Origin: Paenibacillus rhizosphaerae
GTDB lineage: Bacteria; Bacillota; Bacilli; Paenibacillales; Paenibacillaceae
Direction of reading: 5' to 3'
NCBI RefSeq assembly: GCF_014192015.1
Contig: NZ_JACHXJ010000003.1
Coordinates: forward strand, 434,001-498,000
DNA length: 64,000 bases
Part shown: one piece after another, positions 36,061 to 43,962 of the stretch
How the letters are laid out: each line of letters opens with the position of its first letter
Numbering within the stretch: the first letter of the stretch is position 1
Notes under the pieces: generated by a model
Databases searched by the model: none
The model's input: only the letters and a program-made list of their open reading frames with translations
Told to the model about the DNA's origin: nothing
Made by a program: the position numbers and the translations under genes

Positions 36061-36324
36061 ATGGAACTGAGATTGACTGTTGAACGGCTACAGGAATTGA
36101 ATCATGACCAAATGGATCGTGTACAGAAATGGTGGGACAAGAACCATGAAGGTGAGCCTTTTCTAACAACGACTGACATGATCGACTTGTTAGGATCAAT
36201 GGGAGTTGGAGTGTCTATCTTCGTTCCGAAAGGAGAGCGATCATCTGACGGAAAGGTAGTAGTCCCCGATGATGAGGAGGAGTTGTTCTTGGGGATGTGG
36301 GGATGTCTAAAGGAATCGCTATGA
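36061..36324 (+). CDS. Small hypothetical protein, possibly prophage-derived
   Basis: An 87-residue acidic protein (MELRLTVERLQELNHDQ...). The ribosome site GAGGAGGG is strong and well spaced, and a clean terminator follows 12 bases after the stop, so the gene looks real. No membrane segment or known motif. Nearby fragments look phage-like, which suggests the same origin. Function unknown. Confidence 0.6.
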   Translation: MELRLTVERLQELNHDQMDRVQKWWDKNHEGEPFLTTTDMIDLLGSMGVGVSIFVPKGERSSDGKVVVPDDEEELFLGMWGCLKESL

Positions 36325-36335
36325 TATTGTTTTGA

Positions 36336-36361
36336 AGTCACTCATTCGAGTGGCTTTTTAT
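36336..36361 (+). terminator. Rho-independent terminator
   Basis: AGTCACTC pairs with GAGTGGCT (one wobble) around ATTC and is followed by TTTTTA. Ends the 36061-36324 gene. Confidence 0.7.
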
Positions 36362-36382
36362 TTTGGGGAAAGGGTAGTTGTT

Positions 36383-36637
36383 ATGAATTCAATGAAATTT
36401 GAACCCGGCGGAATTGGTTCGAGTTCACAGTCCAGTCTTCTCCGTGATGGTGCACCGGAAAAGATCATAAGGAGAGTGTACACATTAATTTAAGATCCTG
36501 ATGCAAAGAAGGCGATTGAATACAGATATATTCGGCGTTACTCACATAAAGAGACACTTTTGTTTTTCAGGCATGGATCATCAGACAGCATCAGGAGGAA
36601 GATCCTTGAGGGAACCGAAAGCATAGCAATACGTTGA
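36383..36637 (+). pseudogene. Small phage-like gene broken by an in-frame stop
   Basis: ATG at 36383 follows AAAGGG. The frame reads MNSMKFEPGGIGSSSQSS... to a TAA at 36491-36493, then continues DPDAKKAIEYRYIRRYSH ... ILEGTESIAIR to a TGA at 36635. The second half resembles small phage late-gene or sigma-like regulators (ArpU-type), a weak impression only. One base change would restore an 84-codon gene. Confidence 0.5.
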
Positions 36638-36777
36638 AATTTATGGGTTTTTTTGAACAGAATAATGCGGAATTTTTAGCAGTAGGCAAAAATGAGTAAT
36701 TTTCATTGCTTCTTAGTCCAATTCATTTCTCGCTACTTGAATATACTGAATTATCTTCTTCGAAGGGAGGATGTTTC

Positions 36778-36879
36778 ATGAAACATCGTCGTCATAAGAA
36801 GCCTATAGTTATCGTCCTCAAACCTGGGCAAAAGGTATTGGTTAAGTGTGAAAAACGCAGAAGACATCGTTGCTTCTAA
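36778..36879 (+). CDS. 33-residue highly basic small protein
   Basis: ATG at 36778 is preceded by GAAGGGAGG at good spacing. The product starts MKHRRHKKPIVIVLKPGQK and ends CEKRRRHRCF; about a third of residues are Arg, Lys or His, with two cysteines. A clear terminator follows 55 bases downstream. Function unknown; a nucleic-acid-binding, spore or phage peptide is possible. Confidence 0.55.
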   Translation: MKHRRHKKPIVIVLKPGQKVLVKCEKRRRHRCF

Positions 36880-36934
36880 CAACACTCTTTCCGGTGATTC
36901 TTATTTTTAGATAAGGTTCACCACCACTTTACCA

Positions 36935-36977
36935 AGGGCTACAAACTATTTTTCCAATAATAGTTTGTGGCCCTTTT
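36935..36977 (+). terminator. Rho-independent terminator
   Basis: AGGGCTACAAACTATT pairs with AATAGTTTGTGGCCCT around an 8-base loop and is followed by TTTT. Confidence 0.75.
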
Positions 36978-37159
36978 ACTGAAACCTCGTGATTAATCTG
37001 AACAAAAATACATAATCGAAAATATAACTTCCATGACCTTCTATTATATGTGGGAAATAAAAAACGAGAGCAGCGACTATGTACTGTACTAAAACCCAAC
37101 CTAAGAAACTGTAATATTTTACCGCTAGAGGCTCCTTTCGCAGAAATGTAAACTTATAT

Positions 37160-38303
37160 ATGTTAGTTATTACATACATAAAAGGAGAATTCATCATCTA
37201 CAGGAAACTATTGGACTCATCCATTCTCGCAACCTCAATTCTCAGCCTGCTACTAGTGCCTACTGCAACATTCGCAGAGCCTGTATCGTCTGAAACATTA
37301 ACTGCTGCAGATGGTAAAAAGGTAAAGGTATTCCACTCCGAAAAAATAAAAGTGGCCGACGTGAATTTAAAGGATGTCGTTTCCAAAGCAAAAGCTGCAG
37401 TTAAGGAAGAAAAGACAAAAAGCAACAGCGAAACTTTTGATTACATCTTATTTGACGATCAGCAGATCTACACGTATGAAGAAACGCCAGCTTCACCAGA
37501 TGGGGAATTAGTCGTTTCCGATGCAACCACCCCAGCGCAAACCCTTTCCGCGATGGCCACCTCCGGACAAACGGATTTCATCGATGACGGAGTTGGAGGA
37601 AAGCAAAAGATCTCGAAAGTAGGAAGTGTCGGAAGTTATTTGAGTACAGTATTAAAATTACCAACAGGGTCATCCCAAGTTTCCGATGTTTCTTCAAGTC
37701 ACAGTCCGTATAACTACGCTGGGTTCGAGTATACAAATACAGCTAACTCCGGAATTGGCTCCTGGCAATCAGATATGGGATTGCAATATTACCAGAACCT
37801 CGGATTCAGTGGAACAGCAAGTGGTTGGAAACCTATCCTTACCCTAAAGCAAAAAACAGGCGCTGATACTTGGACTGCCTTATCAAATTAATTTTGACTC
37901 AACCTATAACCAAGCGCAATACCATAACGGTTTCAAACCAGGTACATCTACAACGATTTATACTTATTACAATTATAATGGGAAAGTGCGGATGAAGCTT
38001 ACGGGAACAACTATTTGCCAGGATATGGCTTGTAATGTATCAGGGGATTATTCCAATACGACCATTATGGAATCGAATGCCGCTTGGAATATTACAAAAA
38101 TTGATGATTTTAAATTACTGTCTACTGTCGTTTCATCGAACAATACTGGTCTCAATAAAGCTGTCTATTCATCGATTAAAGTGGACGGGATCGCAGTTCC
38201 TTCTTCTTATTTCCTTACCCCGCAGCAGGATCATGCGCTTGTGACGCGAGACTCTTCAAATACTGCAACGATAGATGTTAATTCATCGTTATATACTTTC
38301 TAA
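37160..38303 (+). pseudogene. Secreted protein gene with frameshift, function unknown
   Basis: The first part (to 37891) has a signal-peptide-like region (LLVPTATFAEP) and a secreted-protein-like body rich in Ser, Thr and Asn. The frame then shifts near 37888 and continues FDSTYNQAQYHNGF ... to MRMKLTGTTICQD and ends at 38303 (SSLYTF). Together it would be about 370 residues. The ribosome site AAAGGAG (37178-37184) is followed at the right distance by ATC, not ATG, so the start may also be damaged; the upstream ATG at 37160 lies before the ribosome site. Either a pseudogene or a sequencing error. It is 22 bases before the next secreted-protein gene. Confidence 0.6.
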
Positions 38304-38324
38304 GACATTTAAGGAGGAAAACTC

Positions 38325-38759
38325 TTGAAAAAAGTACTGATTGCCTCCCTGCTAGCTGCTACTGTTATTGGATCTGGTATGGCTGACTCCTCCTCCTCTT
38401 TAGAGCATCCTAGTATCTATGTGAATGGTCAAAAATCTGCATTAAATGGTGTAGTTCCACCTAGTGGTTCAACAATGGTTCCATTTAGACCAGTATTTGA
38501 TTTGGTTGGAATGAATGTTTCGTTTGATGACTAAACGAAAACCGTAACCGCAACAAAAGAGGGCATTGAGATTAAATTACATGCTGGTTCACTGGATGGT
38601 TATGTGAATGGAAAAAAGGTACACTTAAATCAAACTCCAGGAATTGAGAATAATGTTTTTTATGTAAACTTGCGATTCATCATTGAAAACGCCGGTGGAA
38701 GCGTTACGTGGGAAAAACTTTCCGCTAATGACGCTGAAATTCGCATTACATTACCGTAA
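38325..38759 (+). pseudogene. Secreted copper-amine-oxidase-type stalk domain protein, in-frame stop
   Basis: Begins MKKVLIASLLAATVIGSGMA with a good ribosome site (AAGGAGG). The body has the stalk-domain pattern IYVNGQKSALNGVVPPSG, MVPFRPVFDLVGMNVSFDD, then TAA at 38532-38534, then TKTVTATKEGIEIKLHAG, FYVNLRFIIENAGGSVTW and a stop at 38757. One base change would restore a 144-residue exported domain. Such domains are common on Paenibacillus secreted enzymes. Confidence 0.8.
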
Positions 38760-38775
38760 TAAGTTTACAAATTTA

Positions 38776-38806
38776 AAGAGGTTCCCGAAACGGGACAACT
38801 TTTTTG
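38776..38806 (+). terminator. Probable terminator
   Basis: An imperfect hairpin around GTTCCCGAAACGGGAC followed by AACTTTTTT, just after the stalk-domain gene. Confidence 0.6.
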
Positions 38807-39054
38807 ATGACTTTAATATCAGTTCCATGTAGAGTGACGTACTCTTTTTTTTATTCGGAAATAAAACCTTCCTATACCACTGCAGCCGGTCTGGCCCGTT
38901 CCGCCGCATTGGACTAAAGCCAATAGGCTTAAAGCCGATAGTGTCCACATTGGGAGAGGGTTAATTCGACTGGGTGGAATCTTTATAAAGACCAGCACCT
39001 AATGTTTTATCCGTAGCCGTCTGTTTAGGGAAGGCACTATCTGATTATTCGATT

Positions 39055-39177
39055 TCAGTGTGTTCTTAATAGGCAGCCCTCATTCTTGTCTTTATCCTTA
39101 TAGTGAATTGGTGTTTCAGCGATTTGTGTTGTATCATCCTCATTCAGGAAACCTTTTTTTCTCCGTTCGTAATTCAT
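39055..39177 (-). CDS. Possible 40-residue small protein
   Basis: ATG at 39177 lies downstream of GAGAGG (spacing rather long). The product MNYERRKKGFLNEDD...CLLRTH is charged and soluble. No other support; low confidence. Confidence 0.2.
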   Translation of the reverse strand: MNYERRKKGFLNEDDTTQIAETPIHYKDKDKNEGCLLRTH

Positions 39178-39304
39178 TGATTTCTTTCCTCTCATTCTGG
39201 TGCGGTGCACACTCTATGATTGTTGAATCGCCTGTGTTTCAGTACTTTCCTGCGGTGCAACCCCTAGATCCGTGTGGCTAATGAGCCAGCAAGGATAGCA
39301 TTAA

Positions 39305-39332
39305 GTACCTTTTTAAAGGTACGCTTTTTCTT
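39305..39332 (+). terminator. Short terminator-like palindrome
   Basis: GTACCTTTTTAAAGGTAC followed by GCTTTTTCTTTT. Confidence 0.6.
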
Positions 39333-39473
39333 TTCCATTTTGTTTCCCCTTTTATATTTGTTGCAGCAAGAGGATGCTGCAGATGCTTTTAATACAATTA
39401 TTTCTCACGAAGGTAGTGACCCAAAAATTGATAAAATTAGTTATTCCAATAAGTTACTTTATCCCAAGATTCT

Positions 39474-39498
39474 AAGCGCTTAATTCGAGCGCTTTTTA
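39474..39498 (+). terminator. Short terminator-like hairpin
   Basis: AAGCGCT and AGCGCTT around a 7-base loop, then TTTTA; it follows the stop of an unrecognised gene tail at 39482. Confidence 0.55.
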
Positions 39499-39546
39499 GT
39501 TTTGTAACCTTAAGGGAAATTAAAGAGGTCATAATGAACATTTGTC

Positions 39547-39597
39547 CTAATTCGTCCCCACTTCGTCCCCAACTGCAAATTTTATTAACCGAACTGA
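39547..39597 (-). pseudogene. Possible integrase C-terminal tail next to tRNA-Ala
   Basis: Leftward the frame reads SSVRLIKFAVGDEVGTN then TAG. Tails of the GDExGTN type are familiar at the ends of Firmicute phage integrases, which often sit beside tRNA genes. The rest of the gene is absent and the match is short, so this is tentative. Confidence 0.3.
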
Positions 39598-39610
39598 AGA
39601 TTAGAAAAAC

Positions 39611-39638
39611 AAAAAAACCCTTGATTCCCAAGGGTTTT
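39611..39638 (-). terminator. Terminator of tRNA-Ala
   Basis: On the - strand AAAACCCTTG pairs with CAAGGGTTTT and is followed by a T run (AAAAAAA on the + strand at 39611-39617). Confidence 0.8.
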
Positions 39639-39645
39639 CTTCTTA

Positions 39646-39718
39646 TGGAGCCTAGGGGGATCGAACCCCTGACCTCATCGCTGCCAGCGATGCGCTCTCC
39701 CAGCTGAGCTAAGGCCCC
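39646..39718 (-). tRNA. tRNA-Ala (GGC anticodon)
   Basis: A 73-base cloverleaf on the - strand beginning GGGGCCTTAGCTCAGCTGGG. The anticodon stem CATCG/CGATG encloses the loop CTGGCAG with anticodon GGC. The T arm is AGGGGTTCGATCCCCT. The acceptor stem contains the G3-U70 pair that identifies alanine tRNAs. CCA is not encoded. Confidence 0.95.
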
Positions 39719-39760
39719 TTATTATTTTCTACTGATTTATTATGTATCAGCGACTCTTAT

Positions 39761-39789
39761 AATTTATCAAAGATTTATGCATGTGTCAA
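39761..39789 (-). promoter_or_regulatory. SigA-type promoter of tRNA-Ala
   Basis: On the - strand a perfect TTGACA (39784-39789), a 17-base spacer and TAAATT (39761-39766), about 43 bases upstream of the tRNA. Confidence 0.7.
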
Positions 39790-39860
39790 CAAAAAAATCA
39801 AAAAAGTTTCCGGTGCTTAGGCAAGCCTCATCTTTCTGCATTCGTGACCATCGCCAAAAC

Positions 39861-39884
39861 AAAAGAGCCCTGGAAGGCTCTTTT
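39861..39884 (-). terminator. Terminator downstream of nrdR
   Basis: AAAAGAGCC and GGCTCTTTT around a 6-base loop; symmetric, so active in both directions. It lies 60 bases after the nrdR stop. Confidence 0.75.
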
Positions 39885-39944
39885 GCCTTTAAGATGGCGT
39901 TCATGCACAGAGACTAACGTCCACGCAGCATTCCTAATTTACGG

Positions 39945-40412
39945 TTAATCCTCCACCGTATTTTTGGACAGCAGCCCCTTCAGCTCTTTCATGAACATGT
40001 TGATATCTTTAAATTGGCGGTAAACCGACGCAAAACGGACATAAGCCACCTCGTCCACGGGATACAGCTGCTCCATCACCAGCTCGCCGATCTGGCGGCT
40101 CTCCACCTCCGCGACGGCGGTGTTGCGCAGCGACTTCTCCACCTCGGAGACGATCATGTCGAGCTGCTCCACGGATACCGGGCGCTTCTCGCAGGCGCGA
40201 ATTAGGCCGCGCAGGATTTTATCCCGGCTGAACTCTTCCCGGCTTCCATCCTTCTTGATGACCATCAGCGGCGTTTCCTCCACCATCTCAAATGTGGTAA
40301 AGCGCCGGCTGCACTTCTCGCACTCACGCCTGCGGCGGATCGATTTATTTTCGTTGGCGGGCCGTGAGTCCAGCACTTTCGTGCCGGCATAATCACAGTA
40401 CGGACATTTCAT
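39945..40412 (-). CDS. nrdR: Ribonucleotide reductase repressor NrdR
   Basis: A 155-residue repressor of ribonucleotide reductase genes. The N-terminal zinc ribbon is visible (CPYCDYAGTKVLDSRP and CEKCSRRFTTFE), followed by the ATP-cone (MVIKKDGSREEFSRDKILRG). Start at 40412 is chosen because AAGGAAGGGAG lies upstream and MKCPYC is the standard N-terminus; a longer frame to 40439 is not used. It lies in the polA-coaE neighbourhood, as in other Bacillales. Confidence 0.97.
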   Translation of the reverse strand: MKCPYCDYAGTKVLDSRPANENKSIRRRRECEKCSRRFTTFEMVEETPLMVIKKDGSREEFSRDKILRGLIRACEKRPVSVEQLDMIVSEVEKSLRNTAVAEVESRQIGELVMEQLYPVDEVAYVRFASVYRQFKDINMFMKELKGLLSKNTVED

Positions 40413-40626
40413 GGTAAACTCCCTTCCTTTGCAAATCACGGTGTATATAGAACAAAATCAAGAACATTCACAGGGACCGAATACCACAGCCCCTTACCCC
40501 GTAAGGGTTTGTCTTGCCGCCTCGCCGAAATGTATTAAATTTCCAATAAAAACTTTTCAAAAAGAGTAATGAACTTTTGAGCTTCGAGACATAATACATT
40601 TACAAACAGCGAGGAGGTGAACAACA

Positions 40627-40845
40627 ATGGCTTCCAACAACAACAGCTCCAACAACCTGGTAGTACCTAAAGCTACCGCAGCCCTGAACCAATTGAAATA
40701 TGAAGTCGCTCAAGAACTGGGTATCAGCATCCCACAAGACGGATACCAAGGCAACATGACTGCATATGAGAACGGTTCGATCGGGGGACTTATCACTAAA
40801 CGTTTGGTGACCCTGGCTGAACAACAACTGGCTGGTCAATTCTAA
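40627..40845 (+). CDS. Alpha/beta-type small acid-soluble spore protein
   Basis: A 72-residue SASP that coats and protects spore DNA. The family motifs are KYEVAQELGI (with the GPR protease cleavage Glu) and GSIGGLITKRLVTLAEQQL. The ribosome site GAGGAGGTGA is very strong. Such genes are made late in the forespore under SigG; a CATAATA at 40590-40596 could be the -10 element, but I could not assign a convincing -35. This gene supports a spore-former. Confidence 0.96.
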   Translation: MASNNNSSNNLVVPKATAALNQLKYEVAQELGISIPQDGYQGNMTAYENGSIGGLITKRLVTLAEQQLAGQF

Positions 40846-40860
40846 TTCGGTTTGATACCC

Positions 40861-40907
40861 GAAGAAGTGTTGGAGACGCTAACCTAGCTTCTCCAATGCT
40901 TCTTTTG
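40861..40907 (+). terminator. Rho-independent terminator
   Basis: GAAGAAGTGTTGGAGA pairs with TCTCCAATGCTTCTT around a 13-base loop and is followed by TTTG. Ends the SASP transcript. Confidence 0.8.
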
Positions 40908-40936
40908 TTATGTTTAGCGACAGAACAGTACTCCCT

Positions 40937-41500
40937 TTAAAACTCGCTGTATATCCGCGTGTACTGATTGTAGTAATAAATGACCCGCTGAACGTAGTGC
41001 CGGGTTTCCCCGATGGGAATATTTTTGACCGAATCGTAGGTCCCGTCCCATACGCCTCTTTTCAGCCATCCGTCCACTTTACCAGGCCCCGCGTTGTATG
41101 CGGCGATCACGGCAATCCGGTTTCCTTTAAACTGCTCCGACAGCGTTTTAAGATACCAGGTGCCGATTTCGATGCTGGCCTCCGGCTCATGCTTAATATG
41201 GTCAAGAGTTACCTCGGGAAGCTTGGCCTTTTCCATCGCCCAATTGGCTGTATCCGGCATCAACTGCATCAAGCCGAGAGCCCCCTTCTTGGACTCTTTG
41301 CCCAGCTTGTAATTGGATTCCACCCGGATAATCGAAGCCACCAGGAACGGATCGACGTCATAACGCTCAGCCTGCTCGCGAATGTTCTCTTTATAATGAA
41401 TCGGGTAAAACCACGACATCCAGTTCGTATTAAAAAACAGGATGACGACAAATCCTAAAAACAACAGAAGAAGCACTCTTTTTTTGCGTAAAAACTTCAT
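40937..41500 (-). CDS. Membrane-anchored lytic transglycosylase (SLT domain)
   Basis: A 187-residue protein with an N-terminal anchor (LLLLFLGFVVILFFNTNW) and a Slt70-type catalytic domain. The catalytic Glu is in IIRVESNYKLGKESKKGALG, followed by LMQLMPDTANWA and IAAYNAGPGKVDGWL. It cleaves peptidoglycan glycan strands outside the membrane. Start at 41500 (MKFLRKKR) overlaps the coaE stop as ATGA, so it is translationally coupled to coaE. Confidence 0.92.
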   Translation of the reverse strand: MKFLRKKRVLLLLFLGFVVILFFNTNWMSWFYPIHYKENIREQAERYDVDPFLVASIIRVESNYKLGKESKKGALGLMQLMPDTANWAMEKAKLPEVTLDHIKHEPEASIEIGTWYLKTLSEQFKGNRIAVIAAYNAGPGKVDGWLKRGVWDGTYDSVKNIPIGETRHYVQRVIYYYNQYTRIYSEF

Positions 41501-42093
41501 AGCAGGCCCTTCCGGTTCCAAAACTCATCCACTTGGCGCTCAGTCTCGGAAGGTTGTCCACTGTTATCGATCACAGCATCGGCCCGCTTCTTCTTCTCTT
41601 CAATATCCATTTGGGAACGAATTCGCGCGACCGCTTCGTCCCTCGTCAGCCGGTTTCTCTCCATCAGGCGTTCCACCTGAACCTCAAACGGGGCATAGAC
41701 CAGCAAAACCTGCTCAAACATCGCTTCCAGACCCGACTCAAACAGGAGAGGGATGTCCACCACCACCAGGCGGTCCGGGTGCTCCCGTTCAAAAGTCTGC
41801 ATCTGCTCCCGAATCTCCTGGCGGATCGCAGGATGCGTAATCTCGTTCAAAGCTTTGCGCTCGGCGGGATCGTGAAACACGATATCCCCCAGGCGTCTGC
41901 GGTCCAGCGTTCCGTCCGGAAGGAGAATGGCTTGTCCAAAATGCTCAACGGCCGCCGCCAAAACCGGATGACCCGGGAGCATGACTTCCCGGGCGATGAC
42001 GTCGGCGTCAACAAGCAGCGCCCCCTTGCTGACTAAGAGGGCGGATACGGTGCTTTTTCCTGTCGCTATTCCTCCGGTTAACCCGATGTTCAT
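41497..42093 (-). CDS. coaE: Dephospho-CoA kinase
   Basis: A 198-residue P-loop kinase for the last step of coenzyme A synthesis. Walker A GGIATGKSTVSALL is at the N-terminus, DADVIAREVM follows, and LVVVDIPLLFESGLE is the usual central motif. Length is normal. Order ytaF-coaE-transglycosylase matches other Bacillales. Confidence 0.97.
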   Translation of the reverse strand: MNIGLTGGIATGKSTVSALLVSKGALLVDADVIAREVMLPGHPVLAAAVEHFGQAILLPDGTLDRRRLGDIVFHDPAERKALNEITHPAIRQEIREQMQTFEREHPDRLVVVDIPLLFESGLEAMFEQVLLVYAPFEVQVERLMERNRLTRDEAVARIRSQMDIEEKKKRADAVIDNSGQPSETERQVDEFWNRKGLL

Positions 42094-42107
42094 ATCCTTA
42101 ACTCACC

Positions 42108-42860
42108 TCATAACAGCTTCATTATTCCCATTACAATTAATAATATTGCCGGCAGCACCGTAAAACGGCGCATCCACGTTCGGGACGCAAAGCGCAGTCC
42201 CGTCTTCATTCCGACGACCAAAAAGGTGCCGCTGAAGAGCGCGATCACGACGGCGGTCAGCAGCGGCGAAAAGCCGAGCAGTGCTGCACCTAGACCCGCA
42301 CCGAACGCATCCAGGGACAAAGCTATGCCAAGCCACATGGCCTCCCATCCGGAGATGCTGCCCGACTTATCCATATCCGCGGAAGACGGCGTCCGCAAAA
42401 TGCGGATCACGACGCCCAGCTTCCGGATTTCCAGCGAAAACACCGTCTGTTCAGGTGCTTCATGCTGGGCAGGGTCCAGTGTACCTTCTCTACCGGAGCT
42501 TTGCAAGCTATGACCTTCCATCCCGCTGGTATGCGCGTCTTTAGCTTCCCTGGCGACCTCTACGTCTTTGCCTTCCCCGCTCTTTTCCTTCTGGATCCAC
42601 ATCTGTACCAACGACCACGAACCCATAATGATCAGGATGACCGCTCCAATGATGGAGGCGATCGAAGGGGATACGAATTGGGCCAGCAGTACGCCGACCT
42701 GCATGGACACATAGATGATGACCCCGGAGCATAAAGAAATTATCGCTATCGATAACGGCGAAATCCTCATTTGACGAAGGCCGTATGTAATGCCGACACC
42801 AAAACTGTCCAAACTTAATGCTAACGCAAGCAGCAGCAGTGCAAGAACATGACTGAGCAC
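42108..42860 (-). CDS. ytaF: Sporulation membrane protein YtaF
   Basis: A 250-residue multi-pass membrane protein of the MntP/YtaF type, with two homologous halves each carrying an LALSLDSFGVGITYG- or LALSLDAFGAGLGAA-like segment. A charged, poorly conserved loop (about 85-145) joins them. GTG start preceded by GGAGGGAACC. It lies 15 bases upstream of coaE. Confidence 0.93.
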   Translation of the reverse strand: MLSHVLALLLLALALSLDSFGVGITYGLRQMRISPLSIAIISLCSGVIIYVSMQVGVLLAQFVSPSIASIIGAVILIIMGSWSLVQMWIQKEKSGEGKDVEVAREAKDAHTSGMEGHSLQSSGREGTLDPAQHEAPEQTVFSLEIRKLGVVIRILRTPSSADMDKSGSISGWEAMWLGIALSLDAFGAGLGAALLGFSPLLTAVVIALFSGTFLVVGMKTGLRFASRTWMRRFTVLPAILLIVMGIMKLL

Positions 42861-43001
42861 CCCGGTTCCCTCCCTGTGACAGGAGCGGTGCCCCGAAAAA
42901 GCCTGCAGTACGGATCAGGCATTCGGAAGCCCCGCTTCAGAAGATATCTCTATCTCAGTATATGGAGGTACAAAAAAGGGGTGCACGCCCAGTTCTAATT
43001 G

Positions 43002-43835
43002 TTATGATTTCAAGGTTTGGCAGGATGGGCAGAAATGGGTTCCGCGCCCGCCAACGACCGTTTTCTCCACGGCGGTACCGCAATTTACGCACGGCTGGTT
43101 CTGCCGGCCGTAAATCTTCAGCTGGTGCTGGAACATGCCCATCTCGCCTTGTCCATTGACATAAGATTTGATGGACGATCCTCCCACTTCTACCGACTCG
43201 GCAAGCGTGGCTACGATCGCCTGATGGAGCGCTTCGAGCTGTTCATCCGTCAGCGTATCGGCCGGCTGCTCAGGGTGAATGCCCGCCCGAAACAGCGACT
43301 CATCCACATAAATATTCCCGATGCCGACGATATATGCCTGGTTGAGCAGGACAGCCTTGATTTTGGTCTTCTTCCCCGTCAGCGTCTCTTTGAATCGCTC
43401 CAGCGTAAACGCCGGATCCAGCGGCTCCAATCCCAGCTTGGAGAGCGGAGGAAGCTGAAATTCCTCTCCGGGCTGAAACAGATGCATCGTTCCGAACTGC
43501 CGCACATCCTTGTACCGCAGCTCGGTGCCGTCGTTAAAGTGGAAAATGACATGCGTATGCTTTTCCACTGGATCACTGCTCAGGTACACCCCGTATCGTC
43601 CCTCCATCCGCAAATGGGAGACGAGCACGAGCCCGTCCAGCAGAATCCGCAAAAATTTACCGCGCCGCTCCACACCTTCAATGGTGTGTCCGGCCAGCAT
43701 CCATGCAAAGTGATCTATATCATCCGGGCGCTGAATGATCCGCGCCAAATGGACACTAACGCGGTCAATCACCTTGCCCTTCACGAGCTGATTGAGTGTT
43801 CTTTTGACTGTTTCGACTTCCGGCAATTCCGGCAT
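43002..43835 (-). CDS. mutM: Formamidopyrimidine-DNA glycosylase
   Basis: A 277-residue repair enzyme that removes 8-oxoguanine and nicks the strand. The catalytic N-terminus PELPEVETVK is exact (Pro2, Glu3). The helix-two-turn-helix region NIYVDESLFRAGIHPEQPA and the C-terminal zinc finger CVNCG ... FCPSCQ are present. It lies just downstream of polA, as in Bacillus. Confidence 0.97.
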   Translation of the reverse strand: MPELPEVETVKRTLNQLVKGKVIDRVSVHLARIIQRPDDIDHFAWMLAGHTIEGVERRGKFLRILLDGLVLVSHLRMEGRYGVYLSSDPVEKHTHVIFHFNDGTELRYKDVRQFGTMHLFQPGEEFQLPPLSKLGLEPLDPAFTLERFKETLTGKKTKIKAVLLNQAYIVGIGNIYVDESLFRAGIHPEQPADTLTDEQLEALHQAIVATLAESVEVGGSSIKSYVNGQGEMGMFQHQLKIYGRQNQPCVNCGTAVEKTVVGGRGTHFCPSCQTLKS

Positions 43836-43962
43836 GATGACTTCACCTCAACCTCCATTATAGCGTAAGACAACCCCACAAAGCGGCTCTTTTTCTTCAA
43901 AGCCTGCTTAGGTACTCCGGGGGGACCCCGTAAAATCTGAATACGGGAGTTTACGCAGCCCT

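Larger units (their letters stand above)
38807..39610. other. Decayed intergenic region before tRNA-Ala
   Basis: Mostly unrecognised. A rightward frame ending at 39482 (LQQEDAADAF...KLLYPKILSA) lacks a start and looks like a gene tail. Two short terminator-like hairpins and a possible integrase tail are listed separately. Confidence 0.4.

Noticed and set aside
2344..39573. Repeats AATTCGTCCCCAAC at 2366 and 39549 as att sites of one 37-kb island
   Set aside because: The shared stretch is only 12-14 bases and is better explained as similar gene tails or terminators; the tRNA 3' end is not duplicated at the left.
40564..40596. SigG promoter for the SASP gene
   Set aside because: A CATAATA -10-like element is present, but no -35 element at the required spacing could be matched, so it is not listed as a feature.
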